Positions 55,051 to 63,315 of a stretch of DNA of 64,000 nt are shown piece by piece (position 1 is the stretch's first letter; every line of letters starts with the position of its first letter). A program made the position numbers and the translations under genes. This stretch comes from Brevibacterium mcbrellneri ATCC 49030 (lineage in GTDB: Bacteria > Actinomycetota > Actinomycetes > Actinomycetales > Brevibacteriaceae), in the NCBI RefSeq assembly GCF_000178455.1, contig NZ_ADNU01000032.1, forward strand, positions 1-64,000, given 5' to 3'. The notes under the pieces are model-generated. The model had not been told where the DNA came from, did not search any database, and was given only the letters and a program-made list of their open reading frames with translations.

Positions 55051-56518
55051 CGGTTACTACAGACTCCACACGTGCGCCCAGTTCGGCGTCAACGTTGCGC
55101 CAGTACTGGAAGATGCGGGGGAGCAGCTGGTCATCTGTTACTGCCATGACGTGCCCGGCGATGTTGCCCACGAGGCGGTCGCGAGCGGCGTCGTCGAGGA
55201 CGTTGCGGACCAGGTCGCCTGCCTGATTGAAGTCCCCGTCGTTTTCCCGCAGGGTGGCGGCGGCACGCACTGCATCACCTGAGAACGCGGTGATGTTCAG
55301 TTCGGTGACTCGTGCGGGGTCAGCCTGTGGGCCACCGTACGTGTTGGTGGCGTATTCGCCCATTTCTTTGGGGTAGTTTTCATGCGTCATGGCGCCGTCG
55401 CGGCTGTAGCTACGTTTGGTGGCTGCGCGTGGTTTGTTCACGGGCAGTTGTGCGTAGTTGGGGCCGATCCGGTGACGGTGAGTGTCTGGGTAGCTGAACA
55501 GACGCCCCATGAGCATTTTGTCTGGTGATAGTCCTGTGCCAGGAACCAGCGAGGACGGCGAGAACGCAGCCTGCTCGATTTCAGCGAAGAAGTCTTCTGG
55601 ATTGCGATTCAGCGTCAAGGTGCCCACCTTGATGCGTGGGTAGTCCTTCTTCGATACCGTCTTGGTGACGTCGAAAATGTTGGTGTGGTAGTTCAGCCCT
55701 TCTTCATAAGGGATCACCTGAACCTCAAGGTCCCAGCTGGGGAAATTGCCTTCTTGGATCGCTTCGAAGAGGTCGCGGCGGTGGAAATCGGCGTCCACGC
55801 TGGCCATTTGGTCGGCTTCGTCTTGGGAGAAACCTTCGTGGCCGTACTTTTCAATAAATGCAGGCTTCTGTTGGGAAATGAAGTGGTACTTCACCCAGAA
55901 ACGTTCGCCTTGTGCATTGATCCACTGGAACGTGTGTGAACCGTACCCGTTTTGTTCACGCCACGAACGTGGGACACCTCGGTCACCCATGAGGTACGTG
56001 ACCTGGTGTGCTGAAGCTGGGTTCTGTGTCCAGAAGTCCCACTGCATAGTGTTGTCACGCAGGCCAGAGTCAGACCTGCGTTTCTGCGAGTGAATAAAGT
56101 CAGGGAACTGGATCGCGTCACGAATAAAGAACACAGGGGTGTTGTTGCCAACGATGTCCAGGTTGCCCTCTGTGGTGTAAAACTTCAGCGCGAACCCGCG
56201 AGGGTCGCGCCACGTGTCAGGCGAGCCCTGCTCGCCGGCCACTGTCGAAAACCGGGCTAACACCTCGGTCTTAGTACCTGGCTGAAACACGGCCGCGCGG
56301 GTGAAAGAAGATACGTCGTCAGTGACCGTGAATGTTCCAAAAGCACCGCCACCCTTCGCGTGAACGACGCGTTCAGGCACGCGCTCGCGGTCAAAGTGGG
56401 CGAGCTTTTCAATCAGGTAGTGGTCTTGAAGAAGGATGGGGCCATCTGGGCCCAAAGTTAATGAGTGCCGGTCCGAACCAACTGGGATTCCGAAGTCGTT
56501 GGTCGTGAAGTTTTCCAT
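55028..56518 (-). CDS. katA: catalase (monofunctional haem)
   Basis: It decomposes hydrogen peroxide. The 496-residue product has the distal His motif RVVHAKGGGAFGTF, TRFSTVAGE-type ARFSTVAGEQGSPD, the proximal haem Tyr motif RLFSYPDTHRHRIGPNY and DFHRRDLFEAI. The length fits clade-3 small-subunit catalases. The start at 56518 is supported by AGGAGAG; an open frame 24 codons upstream lacks support. Along with sodA it forms the oxidative defence seen in the window. The gene is on its own, convergent with sseB. Confidence 0.95.
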   Translation of the reverse strand: MENFTTNDFGIPVGSDRHSLTLGPDGPILLQDHYLIEKLAHFDRERVPERVVHAKGGGAFGTFTVTDDVSSFTRAAVFQPGTKTEVLARFSTVAGEQGSPDTWRDPRGFALKFYTTEGNLDIVGNNTPVFFIRDAIQFPDFIHSQKRRSDSGLRDNTMQWDFWTQNPASAHQVTYLMGDRGVPRSWREQNGYGSHTFQWINAQGERFWVKYHFISQQKPAFIEKYGHEGFSQDEADQMASVDADFHRRDLFEAIQEGNFPSWDLEVQVIPYEEGLNYHTNIFDVTKTVSKKDYPRIKVGTLTLNRNPEDFFAEIEQAAFSPSSLVPGTGLSPDKMLMGRLFSYPDTHRHRIGPNYAQLPVNKPRAATKRSYSRDGAMTHENYPKEMGEYATNTYGGPQADPARVTELNITAFSGDAVRAAATLRENDGDFNQAGDLVRNVLDDAARDRLVGNIAGHVMAVTDDQLLPRIFQYWRNVDAELGARVESVVTATRAERQ

Positions 56519-56667
56519 GAACTCTCCTGGTGGTGGCGGACCTACTGGGTGTTCGAGTCTACCAGCTGGGTGATCGCGGGTGCATATCAATGGTTCCTGT
56601 GATGTCGCTGAGTGAGACGCGCCGAACGGTCGTTCCTAAAAGGGTTCACTGCGAGTAGGATCACATC

Positions 56668-58008
56668 ATGGAATTTCGATGAACGAACCTTTCGGCGCCC
56701 ATTCCACCGTCGACGCACTACGCCGACGAGATCGCCCGCGCCACCGCGGAACGTGCCTCGCAGCAGACGTATGAACCACCTCGGGGTGGGGGAGCGCCTG
56801 ACACGTTTGCGCAGGTGGTCAAGCAGGAGTTGGACAACGTAACCGACGACCTGCACCAATTGTCTGCGCGGATTCACCAGCTTGCTGAGACTGCGTTTGA
56901 GGAGCGGGAAAGTGCGCAGGCGATCGTTGAGTTGTTGCGGGCGCACGGCATAGACGCGCAAACGGGAGTGTACGGGGTGGAAACCGCCGTGCTCGCCGAG
57001 GTGGGTGATGGAGGTCGCACCATCGGAATCCTGGCCGAGTACGACGCGTTGCCGGAGATCGGTCACGCGTGCGGGCACAACGTCATTTGTGCGACCGGGG
57101 TGGGGGCGTTCTTGGTGCTTGCCCGGGCGCATGCGAAGGCGCAGTTGCCGGGGAAGGTGGTCCTGCTGGGCACGCCCGCTGAGGAGGGACACACCGGCAA
57201 GGAGTATATGGCGCGGGAAGGCGCGTTCGACTCGCTCGACGCGGCCATTATGCTCCATGGGTACGGCTACGACTGTGCCGACCAAGTATGGCTGGGTCGT
57301 CGCACACTTACGGTGACGTACAAGGGAGTGCCGGCACACGCCTCGGCTCAGCCCTTCATGGGACGCAACGCGCTGGACGCGGCCATCATGTTCTACCAGG
57401 GGTTGGGGTTGCTGAGGCAGCAGATGCCGCCAATTGACCGGATCCACGCGGTTATTCCGGAAGGTGGCACGCGCCCGTCGATCGTCACTGAAGAAGCGCA
57501 AGTTCAGGTGTACGTGCGGTCGAAGTTCCCGGAGACGCTGAAGGACTTGTCCGAACGTGTGCACGACGTAGCGCAGGGCGCGGCGTTGATGACGGGTACG
57601 GGAGTCGAGATGCAATGGGATGTGCACCCGCCAAGTCTGCCGATTCGCACGAACCAGCCACTGACCGACAGGTGGGTGAAGCACCAGAACACGGTGGGAC
57701 GGTCGCCGTTGCCGGCGGGCGTGCTTGACGAATCGATTGCTGCGTCGACGGACTTTGGGAACGTGTCGTACCGCGTGCCGGGGATCCACCCGTTGCTCAA
57801 GATCTCAGACGAATCGGCGGCGTTGCACACGCGTGCGTTTGAAGCGGCTTCTGGGTCTGAGAGCGCGTTGCAAGGCGTTGTGGACGGGGCGTACGGCCTG
57901 GCCATGACAGCTGCTGATTTCTTGTTTGATGACGAACTCGCCGCGAGTGTGACTGCCGACTTTGAAGCTGCCGGAGGTCGGATGGACGTTCCCAACTTCT
58001 TCAACTGA
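56668..58008 (+). CDS. M20-family amidohydrolase, AbgA/AbgB or PM20D2-like, disrupted N-terminus
   Basis: From GTG 56815 the frame codes 397 residues with the M20 core: GILAEYDALPEIGHACGHNVI (metal site), LLGTPAEEGHTGKEYM and the dimerisation domain RRTLTVTYKGVPAHASAQPF. The same frame continues upstream as convincing coding sequence (THYADEIARATAERASQQTY) to a TGA at 56680, just after ATG 56668. A second ATG (56679) lies one frame over. Removing one base near 56686-56690 would join ATG 56679 to the body. So the native start is probably disrupted, though the catalytic core is complete. It lies upstream of an AbgT transporter. Confidence 0.7.
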
Positions 58009-58050
58009 CGGTTACTTAATTCGAAACTAACTAACTACAGACCAATCCAC

Positions 58051-58078
58051 TTGAACACGAAAACTTCGTACTTATAGA
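58051..58078 (+). promoter_or_regulatory. promoter of the abgT-like gene
   Basis: TTGAAC (58051-58056), a 16-bp spacer and TATAGA (58073-58078) lie in the AT-rich 91-nt gap between the amidohydrolase and transporter genes. This would let the transporter be expressed independently. Confidence 0.55.
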
Positions 58079-58099
58079 CCTACAAACCTTGGAGACACA

Positions 58100-59686
58100 A
58101 TGAGTAGTGCCACCAACTCGACTAAGGACGCCAAGCCTTCGCTGTCCGTGCGAATGCTCGAAGGTGTTGAGAAAGTCGGAAACAAACTTCCTGAACCATT
58201 CACCCTGTTTCTAGTCCTGTTCCTCCTTACCGGAGTCGTGTCCACCGCCATGGCGATGGCCGGTGTGTCCGTTGAGGTCCCAGGAAAAGAAGGCCCAGAA
58301 ACTATTGCGATTAAGGGCTTGTTCACGGGTGAGGGGCTGGCATGGTTCACCACGATGCTGGGCGACAACTACATTGGCTTCCCGCCGCTGGTAACGGTTC
58401 TGCCGATTCTGCTGGCCGTTGGTGTGGCTGAAAAGACCGGAATGCTGGCGGCTATGGTGCGCGTGGCGTTCGGATCTTCGCCACGTTGGCTGTTGCCCTA
58501 CGCTGTGGGGGTCGTCGGTGTGACCGGATCCATCATGGCTGACTCGGCCTTCGTGGTGATCCCGCCACTTGCCGCGCTGGTGTTCAAAGCGGCGGGTCGT
58601 CACCCCGTGGCTGGTCTGCTGGGAGGGTTCGCGGCAGTGGGCGCCGGTTACTCCACCGCGCTCGTACCCACCTCGCTGGACGCTTTGTTCGCAGGGATTA
58701 CCACCTCGGTCATGAACACCCTGCCGGGGCAGGAGTACGCGGCGGTCAACCCGGTGTCGAACTATTGGTTCAACATTGCGTCGTCGATCGCGTTGGCGAT
58801 TGTGTGTGGGTTCATCATTTCCCGTGTGTTGGAGCCGCAGCTTGAACGCATTAACTCCCCGCGTGAAAAGGTGGAAGACGCTGAAGCTGTCGAAGGTGAG
58901 GGCGAGGAACTTTCGCAGTACCTCAAGCCGGCTGAGAAGAAGGCGCTCATTGCGTCACTGATTTTCGGTGCGATTCTGACGGTGATCTTGCTGTGGGCCG
59001 TGCTGATTCCGAACTCGCCGTGGCGAAATGAAGACGGTGGCTTCCTGCCTCAGTCGCCGTTGTTGTCGTCGATCGCGTTTATTGTGTTCATCTACTTCAT
59101 GGGGATGGGTGTGGTCTACGGTGTGGTCGTTAAGACTGTCACCAAGATGGCCGATGTGGTCGACATGATGGGCAAGGCGCTCATCGACATGATTAGCTTC
59201 CTGGTGCTGGCGTTCATCCTGGGGCAGTTCATTGCGCTGTTTAACTGGACGGGGATTGGGTCGTGGATTGCGGTGACTGGCGCCGAGGGGCTCAAGGCCG
59301 CGAACCTGACCGGGTTCCCCGTGATCATTGGCTTCATCCTGCTGGCCAGTGTGCTGAACTTGTTCATTATTTCTGGGTCGTCCATGTGGACGATCATGGC
59401 GGGTGTGTTCGTGCCCATGTTCGCTTTGATTGGGTTGGAGCCGGCGTTTGTGCAGGCGGCGTTCCGTGTGGGTGACTCGGCGACGCAGGTGATTACGCCA
59501 CTGAACCCGTACATGATTGTGATTCTGGGGCTATTGCGTAGGTACGAGCCCGAGGCGGGAATCGGTACCTTGGTTTCGCGCATGTTGCCGTTCGTGATTC
59601 CGTTCTGGATTACGTGGGCGGCGTTGCTGGCGGTGTGGTACTTCCTGGATCTGCCACTGGGACCAGGAAACGGCATCTTCCTGTAA
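58100..59686 (+). CDS. abgT: AbgT-family transporter
   Basis: The 528-residue protein has about 11-13 membrane helices and AbgT landmarks: LEGVEKVGNKLPEPFTLFL at the start, TSIMADSAFVVIPPLAALVF-like GSIMADSAFVVIPPLAA, TTSVMNTLPGQEYAAVNPVSNYWF, ISGSSMWTIMAGVFVPMF and QVITPLNPYM. E. coli AbgT imports p-aminobenzoyl-glutamate, which AbgAB hydrolyses. Other family members export sulfonamides. The upstream M20 amidohydrolase favours the uptake role. Confidence 0.9.
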   Translation: MSSATNSTKDAKPSLSVRMLEGVEKVGNKLPEPFTLFLVLFLLTGVVSTAMAMAGVSVEVPGKEGPETIAIKGLFTGEGLAWFTTMLGDNYIGFPPLVTVLPILLAVGVAEKTGMLAAMVRVAFGSSPRWLLPYAVGVVGVTGSIMADSAFVVIPPLAALVFKAAGRHPVAGLLGGFAAVGAGYSTALVPTSLDALFAGITTSVMNTLPGQEYAAVNPVSNYWFNIASSIALAIVCGFIISRVLEPQLERINSPREKVEDAEAVEGEGEELSQYLKPAEKKALIASLIFGAILTVILLWAVLIPNSPWRNEDGGFLPQSPLLSSIAFIVFIYFMGMGVVYGVVVKTVTKMADVVDMMGKALIDMISFLVLAFILGQFIALFNWTGIGSWIAVTGAEGLKAANLTGFPVIIGFILLASVLNLFIISGSSMWTIMAGVFVPMFALIGLEPAFVQAAFRVGDSATQVITPLNPYMIVILGLLRRYEPEAGIGTLVSRMLPFVIPFWITWAALLAVWYFLDLPLGPGNGIFL

Positions 59687-59708
59687 GGGTCGTGGTCTTG
59701 TAGGCGCG

Positions 59709-59737
59709 AGGGCGTCTCCCGTTAGGGGAGGCGCCCT
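59709..59737 (+). terminator. hairpin after abgT
   Basis: The stem AGGGCGTCTCCC/GGGGAGGCGCCCT with a GTTA loop is followed by TTTGTG. It lies 22 nt past the abgT stop, between convergent genes. Confidence 0.65.
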
Positions 59738-59770
59738 TTGTGCTGGGTGGTTTTGTCTTCTAGCTGTCGG

Positions 59771-60211
59771 CTAAATCGAAGCCGCCAGGTCTTTTAATTC
59801 TTGCTGCTGGGAGTCAAGGTCTTCAATCTCCCACTTCTTGCTCGGGTCTAGCGTCTCGACGACCTGTGCCATTTCAACACTATCGTGAAGTTCGTTCATA
59901 TCCAGTTGCCAGAAAGTCTTAGTGTCATGCGTTGAAACAACGAGTATGAATAGCTTCATGGTCTTGGTGCTTCGGACTGGCAAGCAAACCGGAACGACTA
60001 CACGTTGCTCACCGGTTTGGAAATGGCGATTGGCTGCTTCGCGAATGTTCGACGCCAAGGTATCACCCAGAGCTGGAATAATGACTGGCATAGTTTTAAC
60101 GCCCAGTCGCTCCATGAGGCGGGCACGCTCGCCGTTTTCGTCAAGGAACGAACGAAACAGTTGCGCAACCGCCGTACGCGCGCTGTAGTGTCGTTTTTTC
60201 ACTTCGCTCAT
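59771..60211 (-). CDS. unknown protein
   Basis: The 146-residue protein starts MSEVKKRHYSARTAVAQLF and has no motif I recognise; it is hydrophilic, with a strand-rich middle (QRVVVPVCLPVRSTKTMKLF) and an acidic, Gln/Glu-rich C-terminus. Codon use is less GC-rich than that of nearby housekeeping genes, which suggests accessory DNA. Its ATG overlaps the end of a second reading frame by ATGA (60208-60211), so it was probably the second gene of a coupled pair. Confidence 0.55.
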   Translation of the reverse strand: MSEVKKRHYSARTAVAQLFRSFLDENGERARLMERLGVKTMPVIIPALGDTLASNIREAANRHFQTGEQRVVVPVCLPVRSTKTMKLFILVVSTHDTKTFWQLDMNELHDSVEMAQVVETLDPSKKWEIEDLDSQQQELKDLAASI

Positions 60212-60569
60212 TGTTTACCGGCCTCCCAACGCTCAAGGTAGACAAACGGATACAACATCTCATAATAGTGCTGTGCCACGTGTCAGTGCGTCTCACCTGC
60301 TCAAAATTTGCCATGCCGCCCTTGAGCTGACGACACCGGTTATACGCTTCGTGTTCGGGGGTGACATTGAGCATGAGAGCAAACTGCTCCACCGTATCGT
60401 CAGAGCCACGCCACTCCCGAACATGCAAAACAGTGCCGAATTCAGCCATATCGATACGGTCCTCAATGACTTCGGCCGTTTCATCGGGGTCAGGGTAGGG
60501 TACCGCGTCATCTGGCGATAGGCTCATGTCTGCCAGACGATAGTTCTTCTTATTAATGTTGGGCGGCAT
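60208..60569 (-). pseudogene. unknown gene with a frameshift near its 3' end
   Basis: From ATG 60569 the frame encodes about 98 plausible residues (MPPNINKKNYRLADMSLSPD through FEQVRRTDTW) and then runs out of frame, across the start of the next gene. Another frame from about 60279 encodes the protein-like HYYEMLYPFVYLERWEAGKQ and stops at 60208 in a perfect ATGA overlap with the next gene. A two-base insertion or one-base deletion in GGCACAGCAC (about 60275-60284) explains the break. Family unknown. Confidence 0.5.
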
Positions 60570-60694
60570 GTTTGGATAGTTTAGTGGGCTTTACGTTACG
60601 TACTAAAACCAGCACTCCTCCCAATCGCACCTTAGTGATTGGCGCGCGCTCCACTGAAGGGTTAATGACAGTGCAGGGCTAAGGGCAAGAGTGC
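60570..60694. other. short gap without a gene
   Basis: The 125-bp gap between the frameshifted gene and rpmJ shows only a TACGTTACGTA palindromic repeat (about 60591-60601) and a TAAACT -10-like hexamer for the leftward gene, 8 nt before its ATG. No coding sequence was found. Confidence 0.3.
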
Positions 60695-60817
60695 TTACTT
60701 CTGTCGGGCTTTCATACGGGGATTCTGCTTGTTAATCACGTAGATACGACCTTTGCGCTTAACAACCTGAGCGCCTTTTTGGTTCTTGATGGATCGCAGT
60801 GATGCTCGGACCTTCAT
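60695..60817 (-). CDS. rpmJ: 50S ribosomal protein L36, zinc-free (C-minus) paralogue
   Basis: The 40-residue product, [20 protein letters not shown] followed by a basic tail ending NPRMKARQK, is the YkgO-type L36 that lacks the four zinc-binding cysteines of the standard protein. GAGGAG lies 6-7 nt before ATG 60817. C-minus L36 paralogues are made under zinc limitation and replace the zinc form. It is divergent from a COG0523-like gene, a frequent zinc-regulon pairing. Confidence 0.92.
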   Translation of the reverse strand: MKVRASLRSIKNQKGAQVVKRKGRIYVINKQNPRMKARQK

Positions 60818-60984
60818 GGGTAGCTCCTCTAGTGCTAATAGTTCTCGTGGACAGTCATAGAAAATGTCGAAAGCACACTCTAGGGCGCCCGGCCTCGCTT
60901 GTATAATGCCTGGTCACGCATGATATGAACACATATTTATTGAGCTCTTAGTGCCAGCCAAAGAGTCCCGCTAAGATCCTCGCC
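60818..60984. promoter_or_regulatory. divergent region between rpmJ paralogue and COG0523-like gene
   Basis: TGTATAAT (60900-60907, an extended -10) points right and ATATG-AACA-CATAT (about 60928-60941) is a small palindrome downstream of it. A half-site GAAAATGTCGAAA (about 60861-60873) loosely recalls a Zur box, but no full palindrome of that type was found. Zur control is therefore inferred from the gene pair, not seen. Confidence 0.4.
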
Positions 60985-61983
60985 ATGACTCTTCTCCCAG
61001 TCGTAGCCGTCGTGGGTCGATCACCAGACGCCCGCTACCTCACCGCCACCGACATCGCCCACAACCTCGGATACCGGTACAGCCCAATCGGATCCGCCGA
61101 CCCCGTCACAGCCGGCTCGCGACTTATCGACTCACTCCCGGAACTGGGCACTCACCCCGGAATCGTCGTCGACTACCCGCACTCGGCGCAGGTGGAAGAC
61201 ATCATCGGCTCCCTTTCGCGACCAGACGTGGAACTACGCGCAGTCGTCGTAGCCGTTGAAGCCCGCGCACTACTCGACGACCTCGCCAGCGATATTGACG
61301 TGCACCACGTCCGCTTCGAACACGGCATGCCACTCGACGACTGCACTCCCGCCTGCCAATGCGCCGCCGGATGCATCGAATACGCCACCCACATATGCCT
61401 AGTAGGGGAGAAACCCTTCGAATGGGAAATGGCCCAAGCGCTGCTGAGCCACCTCAACCCAACTGCACGCATCATCTGGAACGACAACGAGTCAATCAGC
61501 GCAACCATCCACAGTACCCTGCCCATCAGCCCCGAACTCGCCATGCCCGGGTGGGTGCAACTACTCAACTCAAGCCACACGCCACCGTGTACACACCCGC
61601 GCGTCACTTCGTTCCTCTACGAAAACCTCCGACCCTTCCACCCAGCCCGGCTCCACAGCGCCTTCGACCGCGTCATCACCTCGGGCATGTGCGGAACCGT
61701 CATCCGGGTAGCCGGATTCGTCAGGCTCGCCAGCCGCCCCGGCATCACGGGACTATGGAGCAACACTGGCCCCGCAGTATCCCTAGAACCAGCGGCACGT
61801 GACACCCCAGATCAACAACTGGCGTTTGGTCAAGAACTTGGCATCACAGGTGTCGACCTTCACACCGCAGAACTCCGTGCAGTGCTCGATACCGCCACCC
61901 TCACCGACTCCGAACTTCTCGACGGAGTCCAAGCGTGGGAAAACTACACAGATCCGTTCCCTGAATGGGTACTAGACCACTAA
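60985..61983 (+). CDS. CobW/COG0523-like protein lacking a P-loop
   Basis: The C-terminal half matches the CobW C-terminal domain (VTSFLYENLRPFHPARLHSA, then GFVRLASRPGITGLWSNTG). The N-terminal half corresponds in position to the GTPase domain but has no GxxGxGKT Walker A and no CxCC motif; a cysteine group PACQCAAGC (about residues 121-129) is present instead. Total length is 332. It resembles the divergent mycobacterial CobW-like proteins. With the zinc-free L36 next door, a role in zinc limitation is likely, but GTP hydrolysis is doubtful. Confidence 0.75.
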   Translation: MTLLPVVAVVGRSPDARYLTATDIAHNLGYRYSPIGSADPVTAGSRLIDSLPELGTHPGIVVDYPHSAQVEDIIGSLSRPDVELRAVVVAVEARALLDDLASDIDVHHVRFEHGMPLDDCTPACQCAAGCIEYATHICLVGEKPFEWEMAQALLSHLNPTARIIWNDNESISATIHSTLPISPELAMPGWVQLLNSSHTPPCTHPRVTSFLYENLRPFHPARLHSAFDRVITSGMCGTVIRVAGFVRLASRPGITGLWSNTGPAVSLEPAARDTPDQQLAFGQELGITGVDLHTAELRAVLDTATLTDSELLDGVQAWENYTDPFPEWVLDH

Positions 61984-62066
61984 GCATCACCAGCCAAAGC
62001 CCAAGAGAAATATTATGGGTGGAGGAAGTTGCCGGAGCAATGCCTATTCGCTAAACAGGAGAACCC

Positions 62067-62612
62067 ATGCTCAACCCGATTCAATTGATCTCACACGTAG
62101 GCACTCGTTTTCAGACACCTTCCGGCGACCGGTCTATCCGCTTTGGTGATAGCGCTGAGCAGGTGCGTGAGGTACTGGGGCGGCCCGAAGATGGCTCAAC
62201 TGACAGCATCCTCTACTTCCACGCTGCATGTACCCAGGTGCACCTTGGCTCGAACGGAGTCGAGTTCATGGAATTTGGGACCAACCCTAAGAAGGACGGT
62301 GTCGACGTTGAGTGGGAAGGGCACAACCTGTCGCGTATCAACGCTATTGAATGCGCTGAGATGCTCATGAAGCTCAACGATGGCGCCAGGATTGACGAAT
62401 CGGAGGCTCCGGCCAGTTATGCCTTTGAAAAGCTCGGTCTCACCGTATGGCAACCGTATGCTCTCCAGGATGCATTAGACGGTTTGAGGGAAGCGGAGAC
62501 CGGTGGGAACGAAGACGAACTGGAACCCCTCAAAGAAGACGTCGACATTGCTGAGTTCTTCGACTCAGTGGGTATCGGATCTCAGGAGTACATGAAAGGC
62601 TATTTCTCGTAG
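62067..62612 (+). CDS. unknown protein
   Basis: The 181-residue protein has a good ribosome-binding site (AGGAG) before its ATG. It is acidic, with the segments SIRFGDSAEQVREVLGRPED and LYFHAACTQVHLGSNGVEFM, and an Asp/Glu-rich C-terminus. The first segment, in which a short motif reads GDSAEQVREVLGRP, recalls small outer-domain or immunity-like folds, but I cannot name a family. It stands alone between the COG0523-like gene and DUF1844. Confidence 0.6.
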   Translation: MLNPIQLISHVGTRFQTPSGDRSIRFGDSAEQVREVLGRPEDGSTDSILYFHAACTQVHLGSNGVEFMEFGTNPKKDGVDVEWEGHNLSRINAIECAEMLMKLNDGARIDESEAPASYAFEKLGLTVWQPYALQDALDGLREAETGGNEDELEPLKEDVDIAEFFDSVGIGSQEYMKGYFS

Positions 62613-62640
62613 GTCGGCGCCACACTAGCTCACCGATGCA

Positions 62641-63042
62641 CTAGCTCACAGGGCCAGTGAACTTCTCGCCCGGGCCCTTGCCTGGTGCATCCGGAATCGT
62701 CGATGCTTCGCGGAACGCCAACTGCAATGAACGCAACCCATCACGTAGCGGGCGCGCATGGTGATCGCCAACCTCGGTCGAAGCAGCCGTCACCAACCCA
62801 GCCAACGCCGTGATCAGCTTGCGCGCCTCATCAAGATCCTGCAGATCCCGCCCACTCGACTCCGGTGTGTCCTCGGCGAGCCCGCACTTCACAGCAGCTG
62901 CACTCATCAAGTGCACCGCGGCAGAAGAAACGATCTCAACCGCCGGCACATCCGCAATGTCGCGTAGCGCCTGCTGCTCAGCGTCGCTGGTTTGGTCGGC
63001 GGGAATGTGGCTATTGTCAAAACTGTGGGTCGTCATGCCCAT
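62641..63042 (-). CDS. DUF1844 protein
   Basis: The product (133 residues) contains the DUF1844 core: IVSSAAVHLMSAAAVKCGL, RDLQDLDEARKLITALAGLV and a final helix. The family is found beside infC in most actinobacteria; its role is unknown. ATG 63042 lies 6 nt after a TATGTC hexamer, so a leaderless transcript is likely; ATG 63036, two codons on, is an alternative. No ribosome-binding site is present, consistent with leaderless initiation. Confidence 0.85.
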   Translation of the reverse strand: MGMTTHSFDNSHIPADQTSDAEQQALRDIADVPAVEIVSSAAVHLMSAAAVKCGLAEDTPESSGRDLQDLDEARKLITALAGLVTAASTEVGDHHARPLRDGLRSLQLAFREASTIPDAPGKGPGEKFTGPVS

Positions 63043-63089
63043 AATCTTGACATACAAGCCTGCATTTCTCTTTCTCCCACCAATTCGTG

Positions 63090-63315
63090 TATGCTGGTCC
63101 CTGTGCAAAGCGGAGTTTCACTCCCACCTTGGTTATTTACAGTAGCCGGGTTACCACCATTTGAATAGAAACCGGTCAAGATAGTACAAACTATCTCTCC
63201 ATCTTTCATGCAAATGGATACGTTCGTGAAAGCGATCATGTGGGCTCCCTTTGTGCAAAGGGGGGCCTTTTTTTGTGCCCCACTCGTGAACAATCATCTT
63301 GAGAAGGAGCAACAC
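63090..63315 (+). promoter_or_regulatory. infC promoter and structured leader with internal terminator
   Basis: TGTATGCT (-10 at 63090-63095) would start a leader of about 215 nt. Its first hairpin is GGAGT-TTC-ACTCC (about 63112-63124). TGTGCAAAG occurs at 63102-63110 and again at 63252-63260. A stem GGCTCCCTTT (63243-63252) with AAAGGGGGGCC (63257-63267), followed by TTTTTTT (63268-63274), forms an intrinsic terminator about 30 nt before the infC ribosome-binding site. This suggests attenuation, as in the L20-controlled infC leader of Bacillus. Confidence 0.6.

Noticed and set aside
40-58709. CCGAGGTGG as an FtsK-orienting (KOPS) sequence
   Set aside because: Copies are balanced between strands (12 versus 11) across the window, whereas KOPS sites are strongly polar. 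A whole-genome skew test could still revive the idea.
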